A program made the translations under genes and the position numbers. Source: Limonium bicolor (Eukaryota > Streptophyta > Magnoliopsida > Caryophyllales > Plumbaginaceae). Taken from it: a stretch of 64,000 nucleotides of DNA. Position 1 is the stretch's first letter, and each line of letters starts with the position of its first letter. The stretch lies in contig CM041777.1 in assembly GCA_023374045.1 (NCBI GenBank), forward strand, positions 485,809,594-485,873,593, written 5' to 3'. The notes below the pieces were generated by a model. The model did not search any database. It was not told where the DNA came from and saw nothing but the letters and a program-made list of their open reading frames with translations. Positions 45,759 through 57,345 of the stretch are shown here, one piece after another.

Positions 45759-48560
45759 TCTTAAATTACCAAACTAACCCCAAAGTAATTCGGCTTTGTC
45801 ATTTATTTTTCCTTAATTACATTTTCATCCCAAACTTTATAATAGTTTCTTAATAACTTATAAACTATAGTCTAAATATTTAATTCCTCAAAATTTCGAA
45901 GGTGAACCTAATAAATCTCTTAATTATGAATTCGCCCACTAATAAGTTCCAAACTTTCATAACAACTTTTTAAATTACATAATAGCCCAAAACTTTATAA
46001 AATGTTATTTTAACACTTGTTTAAATTATCTAAATTCATAAACTTAATTCCTAACCTTATATTATATTATAATTACACCAAACAGGCCCTTAACTTTCGG
46101 TTTTCACTTTAAACTCGCCAAACTTTGTAAAAATTACATTTAAGCCACATAACTTAATTAATTAGCCATTTAAGCTCTAATAAAATATTTTTAACTCACC
46201 AAACTTTATAGTATAAGTTTATATACATAAGTAGCTCATAAAAATCTATTTTCACTTAGACAATTCGGCCATAATTAAATAGCTACCATATAGTATATAA
46301 AAGTGGATTTATATGTCATAATAAATATACATAAATTCATATGAGTCATATAACTCATGTAAAAATTATTGTAATGTCTTATATTGATTCTTAGCTCAAA
46401 ATAAAGTATTTTTGCCCTTGACATTTCGGCTTGAATTTATATGTAACATAAATAAATTTTGTGACACAAAAATGTGTCTTAAGGTAAATATTTTCCATAT
46501 ATGTTATAGATTATATTTTTGGCATATAATACCATATAGTTTTGGTTTTAATTAACCTAGGAGATGTACATAATTTTTGTATAATTTTTAGAAGCTTAAC
46601 AAAGCTTATAACATAAAGATTTACTTAGTAAACTTACTTCTTAACAAAGGTGGTTAAGTGCTTGAACTCTTCTTGAATCTCCAAGCTTTCTCCAATGAAA
46701 TTTTGATGCTCCACTTCGGTTATATGCAAGTGGTGAAGGAGTTTAGGAGTTAGATCTTCAATAAAGATCTTAAGTAGATTTGTAAGTAGTTTTACAAGAA
46801 TTTACCTTAAGCTTTTCTCCTTATAATTTCGGCTCACTTAAGGTGGATGAAGAACAAGTTTTCCTTCATGAAAATGAAGAAGAAAAGAGCCTTAGAAGAG
46901 ATAGAAATCGGTTACACAATAAAATGTGCTTTAAGGATTTTCAAGCTTGAAAACTACCTTAAGATAACCTTGAGATGCTCCTTGGTTTAATGTTGGTTTG
47001 GACAACCTCCTTGGAACAATAGTTGATGCCGAAATGCTATGGTGTGCTAGGAAGAGTTTTGCTTCAAGGCTTGACAAGAAATGCTAGGAAATTACCTTAA
47101 AGATGAAGATAGAAGTTAAAACTCCATTAATGGACTTAAAAGCTTCAAAGGAAGAAGATGAAGCTAGAAGAGAGAGGAGAGAGCCTTACCAATTCGTGAA
47201 TGAAGAGTGCAAGGAGGAAAATGAGACTAAGCTCACGTAAGAAGAGAATGCACTTTGGAATTTGATTTTTGTTTTGTTAATTTTTAATGTCAAATGACTA
47301 TTCTTTTTCCTTAGTTTATTACATGAGTTATTGGCTCAATAAATGCCCTTCTTTCCAGCATATAATCGGCCATGTTGTGTGACAAGGCAAGAGCTGGAAG
47401 AAATAATTGTGAGCTAGAAGACAAGGTAAGAAAAGTAAGTTTATTCTTTTGTTTTTCTAATTTGTGCTTGTCTTCTTCCTCTCTTGTAGGTGGCCGAACT
47501 CCAAGCTCAAATGGAGGGTCTCAATCGGTGATGAAGAGCCAAGGAAGAAGCATGGAATGTCTTGAAGTTTAAGAAATGATAAAGGTGGAATCTAGATCCA
47601 CTTTTGCCTTTTTACATTTTGTTTTCTTCCTAGCTCACATGGCCTTATTCCAATGCATAATTTCGACAGCTTGATGGTCAAATAAGACCTATATACTTTG
47701 ACATTAAGTAATAAACACATGGGAAGGTGAGTCACCATGTTTTAAGCCTTTTATAAATTTTTAATGTAAGTTTTATACTAGTTTTTGAGCATAAAATCGG
47801 CCCCTATAGAGCACCTTGTTGGGTAGTGCCTCCAACTGCTTTATAGGTTCATTTTAACCCTATTTAAGATTCTTAATTCGTGGCATGTCAAAAACTACAA
47901 GGCAATTGCGTAAAACGCGTTTTCGTGACACCCGAAGGTGTTTTTGTGCTCTAAGGAAATTTTGGGAAACCAATTGTTTTTATGAGTTCCAAGTGTTTGT
48001 AAACACTTATTATAGTAAATAAACATATGCTAAGATGTTACATTGAGTTATATGGGGTTACATCAACCCATGACATATTTTACGGGCCATCGGGACACTC
48101 CCGGGCAAAAAGGAGCGCTAAGAATCCTCCTGTGGTTTTTGCTGAATTTTGAGAAACCACTTCGTGGGTTCTCTTTATAATGGTTAATAATGATGTTAGT
48201 AACTCAAGGAATTAATTTTATAGGAGTTCGTGCCACCTCGGCACTCCTCCGGACTTTTCGTGCTTTAAGGGGCGTGCGTGAGCACCCCGAGCGTTTTGCG
48301 TTTTTGACTAAATATAGCTTATGGAATATGTTTATATATTCATATAATAATTGTATGACCATTTGGTTTGAATATTAGAGGGTCATACAAGGTCATGTTT
48401 GACCATATGCTTCTAAGGCGTTTTAGCGTTTATGGAGAAACGACTATTTTACGTACGTTCTCATGCATGGGTTTGCATGCGTACGTGAAATGATTTATAT
48501 TTGGATTATTTTCCATTAAATAATGGTTTTTATAATGTTAATTAGATTTGGGGTATTTCA
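43657..48560 (-). repeat. Solo LTR (4.9 kb) of a family related to the LARD-like element
   Basis: Plus-strand ends are tgtaaacccc and ggggtatttca, like tgtaacacccc...ggggtatttca of the LARD-like LTRs. Target duplication aacca is present at 43652-43656 and 48561-48565. Internal similarity is clear near 43975-44090 (caaaggggctcagc; ccaactactttg; atgcagttcatttt) against 20683-20785. No primer site or polypurine tract flanks it, so it is a solo LTR produced by recombination. It splits the MULE2 transposase. A (TA)n run lies at 45701-45755. Confidence 0.88.
45701..45755. repeat. (AT)n microsatellite
   Basis: About 27 uninterrupted at repeats inside the solo LTR. Confidence 0.95.
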
Positions 48561-48900
48561 AACCACCAGAAAGAGGTCCACCGTGAATGCTTAAACAAAA
48601 TGGATAATTGCATTTCTTCAAAGTAGAGCGCCTTTGGATAAAAAAAGATGATCCTTGTCTGTTTCGTAACCTAGTCTTGCCATACCTTTCGCACTTCAGC
48701 ATAAGTTCGTCATCATCCTTAACAGTTTGTTTAATCAAATATATGTTGTTATTCTCAACAATGTGAATCATAAAAGCAATTGCCCTTTCTCCATCGCCAA
48801 ATATTTGACTCGTGTTAAATAGATGATATGTGTCTATATTCACCTCTTTGTGGTCATATCCAATATCATTTTCAGTCTTAATAACACAAAATAACATGTG
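48561..48900 (-). pseudogene. MULE2 transposase relic, N-terminal part
   Basis: The minus strand reads 'VNIDTYHLFNTSQIFGDGER', 'NNNIYLIKQTVKDDDELMLK', 'CERYGKTRL' and 'LKKCNYPFCLSIHGG', matching MULE1 ('ANVDTSHVFNTSLIFG', 'DNNIYLIRQTKRDDGEVILT', 'CERYGKHRP', 'MKKCNCPFRLSI'). One zinc-ligand Cys has become Tyr (NYPF for NCPF). The frame is cut by the solo LTR and resumes at 43656. Confidence 0.85.
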
Positions 48901-49820
48901 GTCAAGTAATGCTAAGAACACGGTCAATGTAAATAATGGAAGAGCGTAATTAAGTAAAAATTTGACAGATGAAGCACAAACTGGTCGAAAACAGTCATCA
49001 TAGGTAAAACCCGGTGAAAGTAAGTCAGAATTGGTCCCAAAAGGTTCCAAAACCGGTCATAAAGAAGTCAAACTGGTCAAAATAATAAATAAGAACAGCT
49101 TAGACTGGCCCAATCGCCCGGTTCAGCTAGCGTTGATGCCCACAACAAAAGGCTTGCGGCGACACCCGCCTACTTTAGTGGCCGTCGACATCAACTCTTT
49201 CATACACAGTCGTCATCAACGTCTAGCATCCTTGGGGGCGTCACAAACCACGTGTCGACGCCGGCTCACCTGGGTAGTCATCGACGCCTGCATCCTGGAC
49301 AGGGTTTGTCACATTTTTTCATGTTTTGACTGTATTTTCCATTTTTATCCAAATTTAACTTAAAGTTATTGCAAATAATTAAAAAAATGCCTCAGAATGA
49401 GCCCCTCGTATGTCAACGTCGATGTTAATATGATGTTCCTGAGATATCCCAACATCATCCTCTTCATTGTTTCCATCTCTTTTATTTAGACCTCAGAAAA
49501 ATTTCTTGAAACCCCTTCAAAACCATCTTCCTCTCTTCCTCTCTCCTCTGTATGATTTTTGAATTTTGAAGATGATTTCATATCTATCCATCATTCTTAT
49601 ATAATGGCATTTGAGCACTGTCCATAATATGTTAAACTTTTACGTGAATAATGTAATTTTTAAAACTTGTTGAAGGAAGACCAATACCAATGACACGTAT
49701 TTAAAACCCGACTACATGCAGATGAAGAAAACGCTTTAGTTTTCAATTTCTGATTTTTAGACCCACATAATAGTGATATAGATATATGTGGCCTAAATAC
49801 ATTGGAATATCACCATTTTT
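48900..49820 (-). promoter_or_regulatory. 5' region of the MULE2 transposase relic up to the assembly gap
   Basis: Homologous to 18074-18960: the phrase cctcagaatgagc occurs at 49391 and 18518, a TATA candidate (minus TATATAAG) at 49596-49603, and a shared aaaacccgact near 49707 and 18852. A GC-richer patch at 49110-49310 stands where MULE1 has its GC-rich tract. The gap starts at 49821, so the outer end of MULE2 is lost. Confidence 0.6.
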
Positions 49821-50320
49821 NNNNNNNNNNNNNNNNNNNNNNNNNNNNNNNNNNNNNNNNNNNNNNNNNNNNNNNNNNNNNNNNNNNNNNNNNNNNNNNN
49901 NNNNNNNNNNNNNNNNNNNNNNNNNNNNNNNNNNNNNNNNNNNNNNNNNNNNNNNNNNNNNNNNNNNNNNNNNNNNNNNNNNNNNNNNNNNNNNNNNNNN
50001 NNNNNNNNNNNNNNNNNNNNNNNNNNNNNNNNNNNNNNNNNNNNNNNNNNNNNNNNNNNNNNNNNNNNNNNNNNNNNNNNNNNNNNNNNNNNNNNNNNNN
50101 NNNNNNNNNNNNNNNNNNNNNNNNNNNNNNNNNNNNNNNNNNNNNNNNNNNNNNNNNNNNNNNNNNNNNNNNNNNNNNNNNNNNNNNNNNNNNNNNNNNN
50201 NNNNNNNNNNNNNNNNNNNNNNNNNNNNNNNNNNNNNNNNNNNNNNNNNNNNNNNNNNNNNNNNNNNNNNNNNNNNNNNNNNNNNNNNNNNNNNNNNNNN
50301 NNNNNNNNNNNNNNNNNNNN
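49821..50320. other. Assembly gap of exactly 500 N
   Basis: A run of 500 ambiguous bases; the round number suggests a fixed-size placeholder. Translations across it are meaningless. Confidence 0.98.
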
Positions 50321-51360
50321 CTCATCCAATGCGGAGGCGTGTGAGCTCCTTACACGACTATTCGCGATGTGGACTCGTAAACTACTACATCAATTAAACA
50401 TTGGAATTTCAATATGTCGACACACGTGTTTTATTCGTCTTTTATTTTCCATTTTCTCATCCGCGTCTCTAATCTACAAACTTCAACGTAACCGCACCTT
50501 TCTTGCTTACGAGGCAAGTTTACAGTTACCATATTATTCAGTCTGTCCTGATCATGAAATGGACCATCCATTTCGACGATAATGGCTTCTAGTAAAGAAA
50601 GATAATGATGTCGGCACAATTATTGATCGATGTAAATGGTTTTTAGAATTAATATAGGTGTACGAGAGAAGAATGAACTTTAATTTGGAGCAAATCATAA
50701 GAATCTATAAGGTTCACTTTTTTTTTTCAATTAGTATGTCAAATGTCACTTTTTAAGTGCTAAAGCTTATATATTTTAAATCTTAGTATTTTAGAAATTA
50801 ATAATGATATAAATAAACTAAATTTAATAAAATTCATAAAATATCTTTTTTACAATATAAGATCCATATAGATTATGTTTTTCATATATATTTTTAAAAA
50901 ATATATTAAGTAATTTAATACTTAATACTTGTGTTTTGGTGATACTAAAATAGACATTATGTTTATAATCTATACAAATATATTCATTTCAAAAATCACT
51001 ATAGTATTTTAATCCTAAAATAAAAGAATTGATTAAGATTATGTCTTGTATTATTAGTAATAACAATATTAATATTTATGGATCAGTATTCTTATTATTA
51101 TAATAATTAATAAGTATATTCAACATGATTCTTATTAAAATGTTTGATATGCATTGTTGAAGATTATGTCATGAAAATTACTGTTGAAAGTAGATTATGT
51201 CACTTGCTATAAGAGGGAACTCAAGAAATAACAAAACTCATTATTTTTTGTGCTTCATATTCTTATTCTCTCACTCCCTAAAATTTTTTATGCTTGTGAG
51301 AATTCTCAAACTTCATAGCAACTCCCAAAGCCTTCATGCGATTGTTAGGTGACTAGATTC
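50321..51360. other. AT-rich spacer after the gap
   Basis: No open frame above about 70 codons and no repeat recognised. A TATA-like gctataagagg near 51207 followed by ct-rich sequence up to 51360 could be the promoter or leader of the decayed retroelement that follows. Confidence 0.4.
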
Positions 51361-51613
51361 AATTAAGTTCCTTTCAATACTTTTCATCAGTTGCTCCACG
51401 AAGACAAGTTAAGAGTGCAAAAAGGTTAGGTGTCGCTAAGGAAAATACTTCAACCGGTGGTGGAAGAAATCCAGAAGTTGTCCCTACTAAAGGATCCGCT
51501 CTCAAGGTAAAAATCCTTGACGAGGAAGATCTAACACAAGAAAATATGGCATATGTGGAGAAGTTTCTTCCTAAACACGCCAAGAAAACTAGAGGGTCGA
51601 CATCTCCTATAAG

Positions 51614-53253
51614 TATACCTGGCAATTTGGGTCGTTGGGTCGGGTTGATATCAACCCTAACCCAACCCATTTAAAATATCATCAACCCAACCCAACCCAA
51701 AAATTGACGGGTAAGAAAATCATGACCCTAACCCAACCCGTTTAAAATCTTTCGACCCCAACCCACCCAACCCATTTTTTAAGCATACAATAAATTAGAT
51801 GGATTAGAGTAGAAATTAAAAAAAAAATCCAAAAACAACCAGTGCTACCTGACACACTAATTATGATGAAACAAAAAGATGAGAAGTAATCTTGGTTGAT
51901 GTACCCAACATTAAACGAATTCCATGTTATGCAAAGAATGTAAAACTACTGCACCAATTCCCCATGAATAGTTTAACACGTACTTTTTCCATAAGTTTAT
52001 ATTTATCAATCTGTGCCTAAAGCTCTACCACTACTGGGGAAGAATCCTGTCTAAATATGCACATGATCCTAGTGCCCTTAATAAAAAGGGGAACACAAAT
52101 TAAAATCTTCATTATGCATTAGAGAAATATACTAAAGACAAATCTTCTAAAGTTATAAATAATTTATAAACTGAGAGCTCAAAGCCTCAAACTATGACTG
52201 ATAGTTTTACAATAATTACACCTATTTAAATTGAGTGCTCATACCTGAGAAAAGTATAATCACAATCACTTAATCGTTATCAACAGTTGAGGAACTTTTA
52301 TGCAACACTCTATCCGCATTGTTGGCTTCAAAATTCACTAAGAGGTTTATAATCAAGATCCTACTTACAAAAAATACATATCACCTACTTTTGTTCACCC
52401 TTCTAGATAATCTAAACATATATATATATATGTTCTCAAGAACAACTATGGCAGTGAGAATAAGAAAAACAAACCTTGGGCAGAGATGAAGAGCGACATA
52501 GACATGAACAACGACGTAGAGAAGAAAAATAGATGTGAGTTTGCTAGGGGTGAGCAAACGGGGCGGTTATTTCGGATAACCGCTCTTTTTTTCAAATTCG
52601 ATCACCTTATTTTTTAACCATTTTACAAAAGTTCGGTTATTTCGGTTAAAACGGTTATCCGTAATAAAGTAAGGTTTGGTTAGCAGATATTGAAATTCAA
52701 ACTTCGGTTATCCATAATAACCGAACTTTTATAAAAAAAAATTAATTTTTTTAAGCTCAGTAATTTTAGTTAATATTTTACTACTCACTCAATTAGGTTT
52801 AGGTTTTGAGTATTTATGTTAATTCAGAAAGTTTGGTTTTAGGAAGTTCAGTTATTTCGGTTATTTTAGAAAGTTCAGTTATTTCAGGAACTTCGGTTAT
52901 CGGGCGGTTAACAGTTATTAGTGTAAGATAAAAAATGTTTATCGGTTAAAACGTCAACAGTTAAAACGGATATTAGTATTAAATTCAGTTAATTTGATTA
53001 TAACCGAAATAACCGAACACTGTACATTATTTTAGACTTTGGTTTACGGATATCCGTTTTAACCGTTTGCATACCCCTAGAGTCCGCAAGATAAGAGCAT
53101 TTGGGATTTCAATATTATGTTAAGGTCTGGTTGGGCCCTTTGTTTGATATGCAGCTGGTTGGGCCATTTGTTTAGTTAAGATTATGTGATATTATGAAAG
53201 GTGGGATAGTCAACTGCACTTGGGCTTAAGACTAAGGTATAGTTTGATATGAA

Positions 53254-53292
<39 letters not shown>

Positions 53293-53504
53293 TTAATATT
53301 CTTATTTTTATTATTAACAAATATATTTTTGGGTTTCGGGTTGGGTCATGGGTTAAGAGCTCTACCCTAACCCAACCCACAAAATTAGCCTATTACCCTA
53401 ACCCAACCCAAAAAATAGATGGGTCAATAATCAAGACCCTAACCCGTAAAAGTATGGGTTGGGTTCGGGTTGGGTTTCGGGTTGGGCCAAAATTGCCAGG
53501 TCTA
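51614..53504. mobile_element. Non-autonomous hAT element
   Basis: Terminal inverted repeats: left tatacctggcaattt, right complement tagacctggcaatttt, fitting the hAT pattern TAG..CTGGCAA. Eight-base target duplication cctataag (51606-51613) and cctgtaag (53505-53512) differ at one position. Sub-terminal regions are arrays of ccctaaccc/cccaaccc on both sides. 1891 bases including a nested hAT; no transposase. Its removal restores the host reading frame. Confidence 0.85.
52545..53079. mobile_element. hAT MITE nested in the larger hAT
   Basis: Ends taggggtgagcaaacgg and, on the complement, taggggtatgcaaacgg. Flanking octamers gagtttgc (52537-52544) and gagtccgc (53080-53087) match except for two C/T differences. 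The interior repeats cggttatttcgg and ttaaaacgg. 535 bases, no coding capacity. Confidence 0.85.
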
Positions 53505-55573
53505 CCTGTAAGGGGTTCTAGACACACAACTTCTCAATTACCTACTCAATCTATGCCACAACTACACATCACTGAGAGCTCTTCGAGCCACTCAGTTTTA
53601 GCTAAAACACTACCTTCATCATCTATTGCCCCCGTCTCCAAATCGAAAAGAAAAATCACCCGTTCACAAAAACAAGCTTCTTCTACATCCACATATCTCC
53701 ACTAAATCAGCTTCACAAAAGCCAAAAGCCAAAAACCAAAACTCCAAAAACCAAAGGTCTAGAACCATGCAGGATAAGTTCCCGTGGTAAGAAAGAAGAA
53801 GTTAAGATCTTTGATCAGATTCTTCAAATTCTTGAGGATCTGACCTCTAAAGGAGAACAAGCAAACTTATGAGGAGGAGTTCAATGAAACTTGTGGGGGT
53901 ATAGGAATCTTAACCTCAATGACTCAATCAACGAGTCAGGAGAGGAAGTCAAGGGGGATGCCAGTGACGGTGTCAGTGACAAGGCAGAGAAAGAGGAGGT
54001 TGAAGAAGATGAAGAGGAAAAGGAGAACAAAGAAAAAGGAGAGGGAAAAGGTGAGGACAAGAAATAAGAAGAGAAGGAAGACCAGAGTGAGGCAAGCAGT
54101 AGTCGGGGAAGGTCCCCGACTACAGAAGCAAAAGAGAACAAGCAGTTAGTGATTATTGATTCTGTTAAGAGGCGTACACGAAGAAGCTCACTGAGAAGCT
54201 CACGAGAAAAGGATCTTCTTAAAGATACCAAGTATTTTGAGCCCGTCAACTTAGGAAGTTCAATAATACTACCCAAGAAGATCAATGAAGAATAGATGTG
54301 ATCCCATGGTCTAGGAGAGATCATGGACGTCTTTGAAGCTCAAGGACGGATGACTTATTCTCCATAGTGGATAAGGTCTATCCAGAAATGGTTCTTGAGT
54401 TTGTGCAGAACCTCTCAGGAATGGAGCGGACCTCTCATAGACGTCGTTGGTTGAAAAGTTCAGTCCCAGGCAAGAAGCTGACCATTGAGGATGTCACTAT
54501 CATTGACCCTTCACTCTATATAGTGGAGAAGTGGCTTTGGACAAGGAATTCAATTGGAGTGCTCTTGTAAGCAAGGGGCCGAGATTATACAAGGGTTTTG
54601 GGCCACAAGTTTGAAAATATCAGCTTAGCACAGCTCTTGCCAGTAGTAGGGTCCTGAACAGCATAATCTTCTACAACATCACACTCATATCAGAACGTAA
54701 AAATATAGTCACTACAAGGGATGTGGTTCTCATGCATGCCCTGAAGCTCAAGAAGCACATCAATCTTCCTGTTCTATATATTAGTGAGAGCGGTTTTGTC
54801 AATCAGGGACTAGTTCATGGACAAGTTTAACAAAACTGTTCAGTCTAAAGGGAATCTTCACTAAAGGAACGTAAGTTGAACAGAGGGGTGTATGTGACAA
54901 GGTGGGGTTGGAGTTGCTGAACAAGATGCAACTTCAGCCGGTGGATGAGACACTGAAGGTAAAAGACTCCAAGCAAGTGAGGGAAAAGAAGCGCTCAGTC
55001 AGTAAGCACACACCGTCACACCCGGAGGCTATCAGTGAGGAGGTTGGTGAGATTATTGGTGGACTGAAGAAAAAAAAAGAGAGCTAATGATACTAGTCAC
55101 TCCATACTCCCCACCAAGATTCTCTAAACTCTAGAGGCCATTAGGGCCAGTACTAACTAGCATTACTGATGGACTATTTCATTGTGCAAATCCCATCTCC
55201 CTTGAGTATTCACCTATTAGAGCCATCACTGACCCCCTTAGGGACGCCTTCAATTTTTTAAATATGTTAGTTAAACTTTTCTCAACAATGTTGCTCGATT
55301 ATCTGTTAATCATTAATACATATGTTTCCTTTCAAATACCATGTCTAATTTTGTGGTCACACCCCCTCTTTGTTGATGCCAAAAGGGGGAAGTTAGTATA
55401 CGATTAAGTTTCAAAATTCTTGTCTTTTGAATTTCTTTTCATATGTCATTGTTTAGTAACTGCAGATTGTTTTAAGAGCTTAGAATAAGTTTAAAACTGG
55501 TACTTAACTTAGGAGGAACCCTCTCACGAGAACTCTTGAAGTTAAGAAAAACTTGCACATAGTTGTCATCATT

Positions 55574-56032
55574 AAAAGGGGGAATTTGTTGGCGTACGAT
55601 CCCTAAGTGCTTTGATAATAACAACTATGATCTTTTATGACTAACAAAATCTAGTGGAGTGCACAAGGAACTTTGAAAAATGGGGAAACATTCAAAATTT
55701 ATTTGTGTTGTTCACTAATCGCATCATTGAGCGGTCATATGGACATTAGTAAACGTAGGCCTGAAGCAACCGGGAAACTCAAAAATACTTGACTTGAAAA
55801 CTCAACTGCTCTCGAGCATAGATGACTTGTCCAATTATTCGATGATCGAGGCTCTTGTCTGGAGTACTTAGAAGTTCGAGCTAATCTGTTTAAGGAAACA
55901 AACAGGTAGAAAAAGCAAAAGCATGACATATCGCTTTCAAAAGCTGTTGTCGCTTTCTGCCTTGAAAGAATGCCACTCTAAGAAGAGTTCTAGCTGAAGA
56001 AATGAGTCCTAAGAGATCCCAAGGCACACGAT
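55574..56032 (+). repeat. Polypurine tract and partial 3' LTR of the decayed retrotransposon
   Basis: aaaagggggaattt (about 55574-55586) is followed by tgttggcgtacgatccc, an LTR start. A similar purine block, aaaagggggaag, lies at about 55380. The LTR text continues to the CACTA terminus at 56033, where it is cut or ends; no second copy is in the window, so its length is unknown. Confidence 0.6.
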
Positions 56033-56230
56033 ACACTAGTAAAAAAATGGCTTATTGGGCCGCCTCTATCTATGTGGTTGTAAAAACAACTGCTGAAGTA
56101 GACTATTTTAAATTTTTTTGGGACCTATTTCAGCGGTTGTTAGAAAAAACTACTAAGATTGGTGCTTTTCATTTTTTGAAACAAAGAGTACTTCGGCAGT
56201 TGTAACTTGGAACCATCAAAATAGACATTC
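56033..56230. mobile_element. CACTA element terminus
   Basis: cactagtaaaaaaatggc is a CACTA 5' terminus. The next 200 bases hold degenerate sub-terminal motifs (cagcggttgt, cggcagttgt). No matching opposite end was found nearby, so this is a truncated element or a relative of the one at 56973. Confidence 0.55.
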
Positions 56231-56309
56231 TAATATCAGTCAAAATTTGGCTGCTTCGGCCATTTCACCACGCCTTTACACAATCGAACCAAACTATCTT
56301 CCTTTCCCT

Positions 56310-56972
56310 TGTGAACTCGATGATAAGCCTCAGACTTATTATATATTATAGTCTATAATTATAGGAATAATAGTCAAAATAAAGTTAGAATAGCTAGTAT
56401 TTATGTTATATTATATATAAAGTCTATTATATATGTTTAGACTTATGTTTGGTGTATTTTCATGATTAGGAATAAGTTTCTAACCAAATGATGAGTGTTT
56501 CCGGGCATGAAGCCGGATGCACCACTCACGGCAGAAATATGAAGCAGAAAAGAGTTATTGTCGGGCATAGTGCCGGATATCCTATAGCCGGCACAAGTGA
56601 AGAGTCGCCACTATTCACCAAAAGTTAGCGGTTAATTACCGTTAACAAAATGACTGATGCCGGGTATGGTGCCGGACATCTCCTGTCCGGCACAAGCAAC
56701 TTTTCGCTCAGATTTGACGGTTTCGACCGTTACAGTTGAGCACGTGTTTTATAAAGTGCCGGATGACACTGAACGCATGACACCCGGACACCGGCACATG
56801 GAGAATCTGAGGTCTATAAATAGGCCAAGAGGCTGCACATTTCAACACACTTTAACATCCCCTCACTCCACTCATTCTCTAATCCCGCATCCATCCCAAG
56901 TGTTGGTGTCCAAGGAAGTTCTACGCAACTATCCACACGAAGAGGAGAAGATCCTTGTCGGGTTAAGGCTAT
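56310..56972 (+). promoter_or_regulatory. LTR-like promoter block with repeated ccggcat motifs and a TATA box
   Basis: Motifs of the form ccgggcat..agccggat and cgggcatagtgccggat recur near 56494, 56555, 56660 and 56755. A TATA box ctataaatagg at 56813-56823 is followed by ct-rich sequence resembling a transcript leader. The arrangement fits the U3/R part of an LTR interrupted at 56972 by a CACTA MITE. No partner LTR was found. Confidence 0.45.
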
Positions 56973-57345
56973 CACTAGTAGAAAAGTACCCTAATGCAGC
57001 GGTTGTTTGGTACCTATGACAGCGGTTGAAAACCGCTGAGACGGGTGCCGCCATGGTAGGTGAAACACGTACTGCAGCGGTTGTAGAACCGCTGAGGTAG
57101 GTACTCTAACGCAGCAGTTCTTTTAAAAACCGCCGCAGTAGATACCTACCTCAGCGGTTCTACAACCGCTGCAGTAGGTACTCTACCGCGGTGGTTGTTA
57201 AAAGAACCACTATGTTAGACGGATCTATGGCAGCGGTTGTTGAAGGAACCGCTGCATTAGGGTGTCTTCAGAAGTTATTAATCAGGGCCTATTGCAGCGG
57301 TTGTTATTAAGAACCGCTGCAATAGGTGTTTTTTTTTGTTTTTTC
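56973..57345. mobile_element. Small CACTA-derived element with paired sub-terminal repeats
   Basis: It starts cactagtagaaaag. It contains many alternating copies of gcagcggttgt and aaccgctgc; successive copies are complementary and form stems, for example gcagcggttgttattaagaa followed by ccgctgc near 57294. The right end near 57345 is a T-rich run after aataggtg, mirroring the left end less exactly. No coding capacity. Confidence 0.65.

Larger units (their letters stand above)
51363..55580 (+). pseudogene. Decayed retrotransposon ORF with a PF20167-like ('plant transposon protein') region, split by an hAT element
   Basis: Codons read through 'VAPRRQVKSAKRLGVAKE', 'VKILDEEDLTQENMAYVEKF' and 'LPKHAKKTRGSTSPI' up to the hAT at 51614. 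Removing the hAT and one target copy continues in frame as 'RGSRHTTSQLPTQSMPQL'. A Lys/Glu-rich stretch follows (53920-54150), then 'DKVYPEMVLEFVQNLS' and 'GKKLTIEDVTI' (54367-54520), which resemble the 'putative plant transposon protein' domain, and 'LMHALKLKKHINLPVLYISE' near 54730. Many stops and frame changes. Such extra ORFs sit between pol and the 3' LTR in SIRE-like copia elements, which fits the downstream polypurine tract and LTR. Family assignment is tentative. Confidence 0.5.

Noticed and set aside
49786..50397. Frames of 170-203 codons
   Set aside because: They run through the 500-base block of N and have no real sequence.
53881..54324. Ser-rich minus-strand frame of 147 codons
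   Set aside because: Antisense of the Lys/Glu-rich region of the decayed retroelement ORF.
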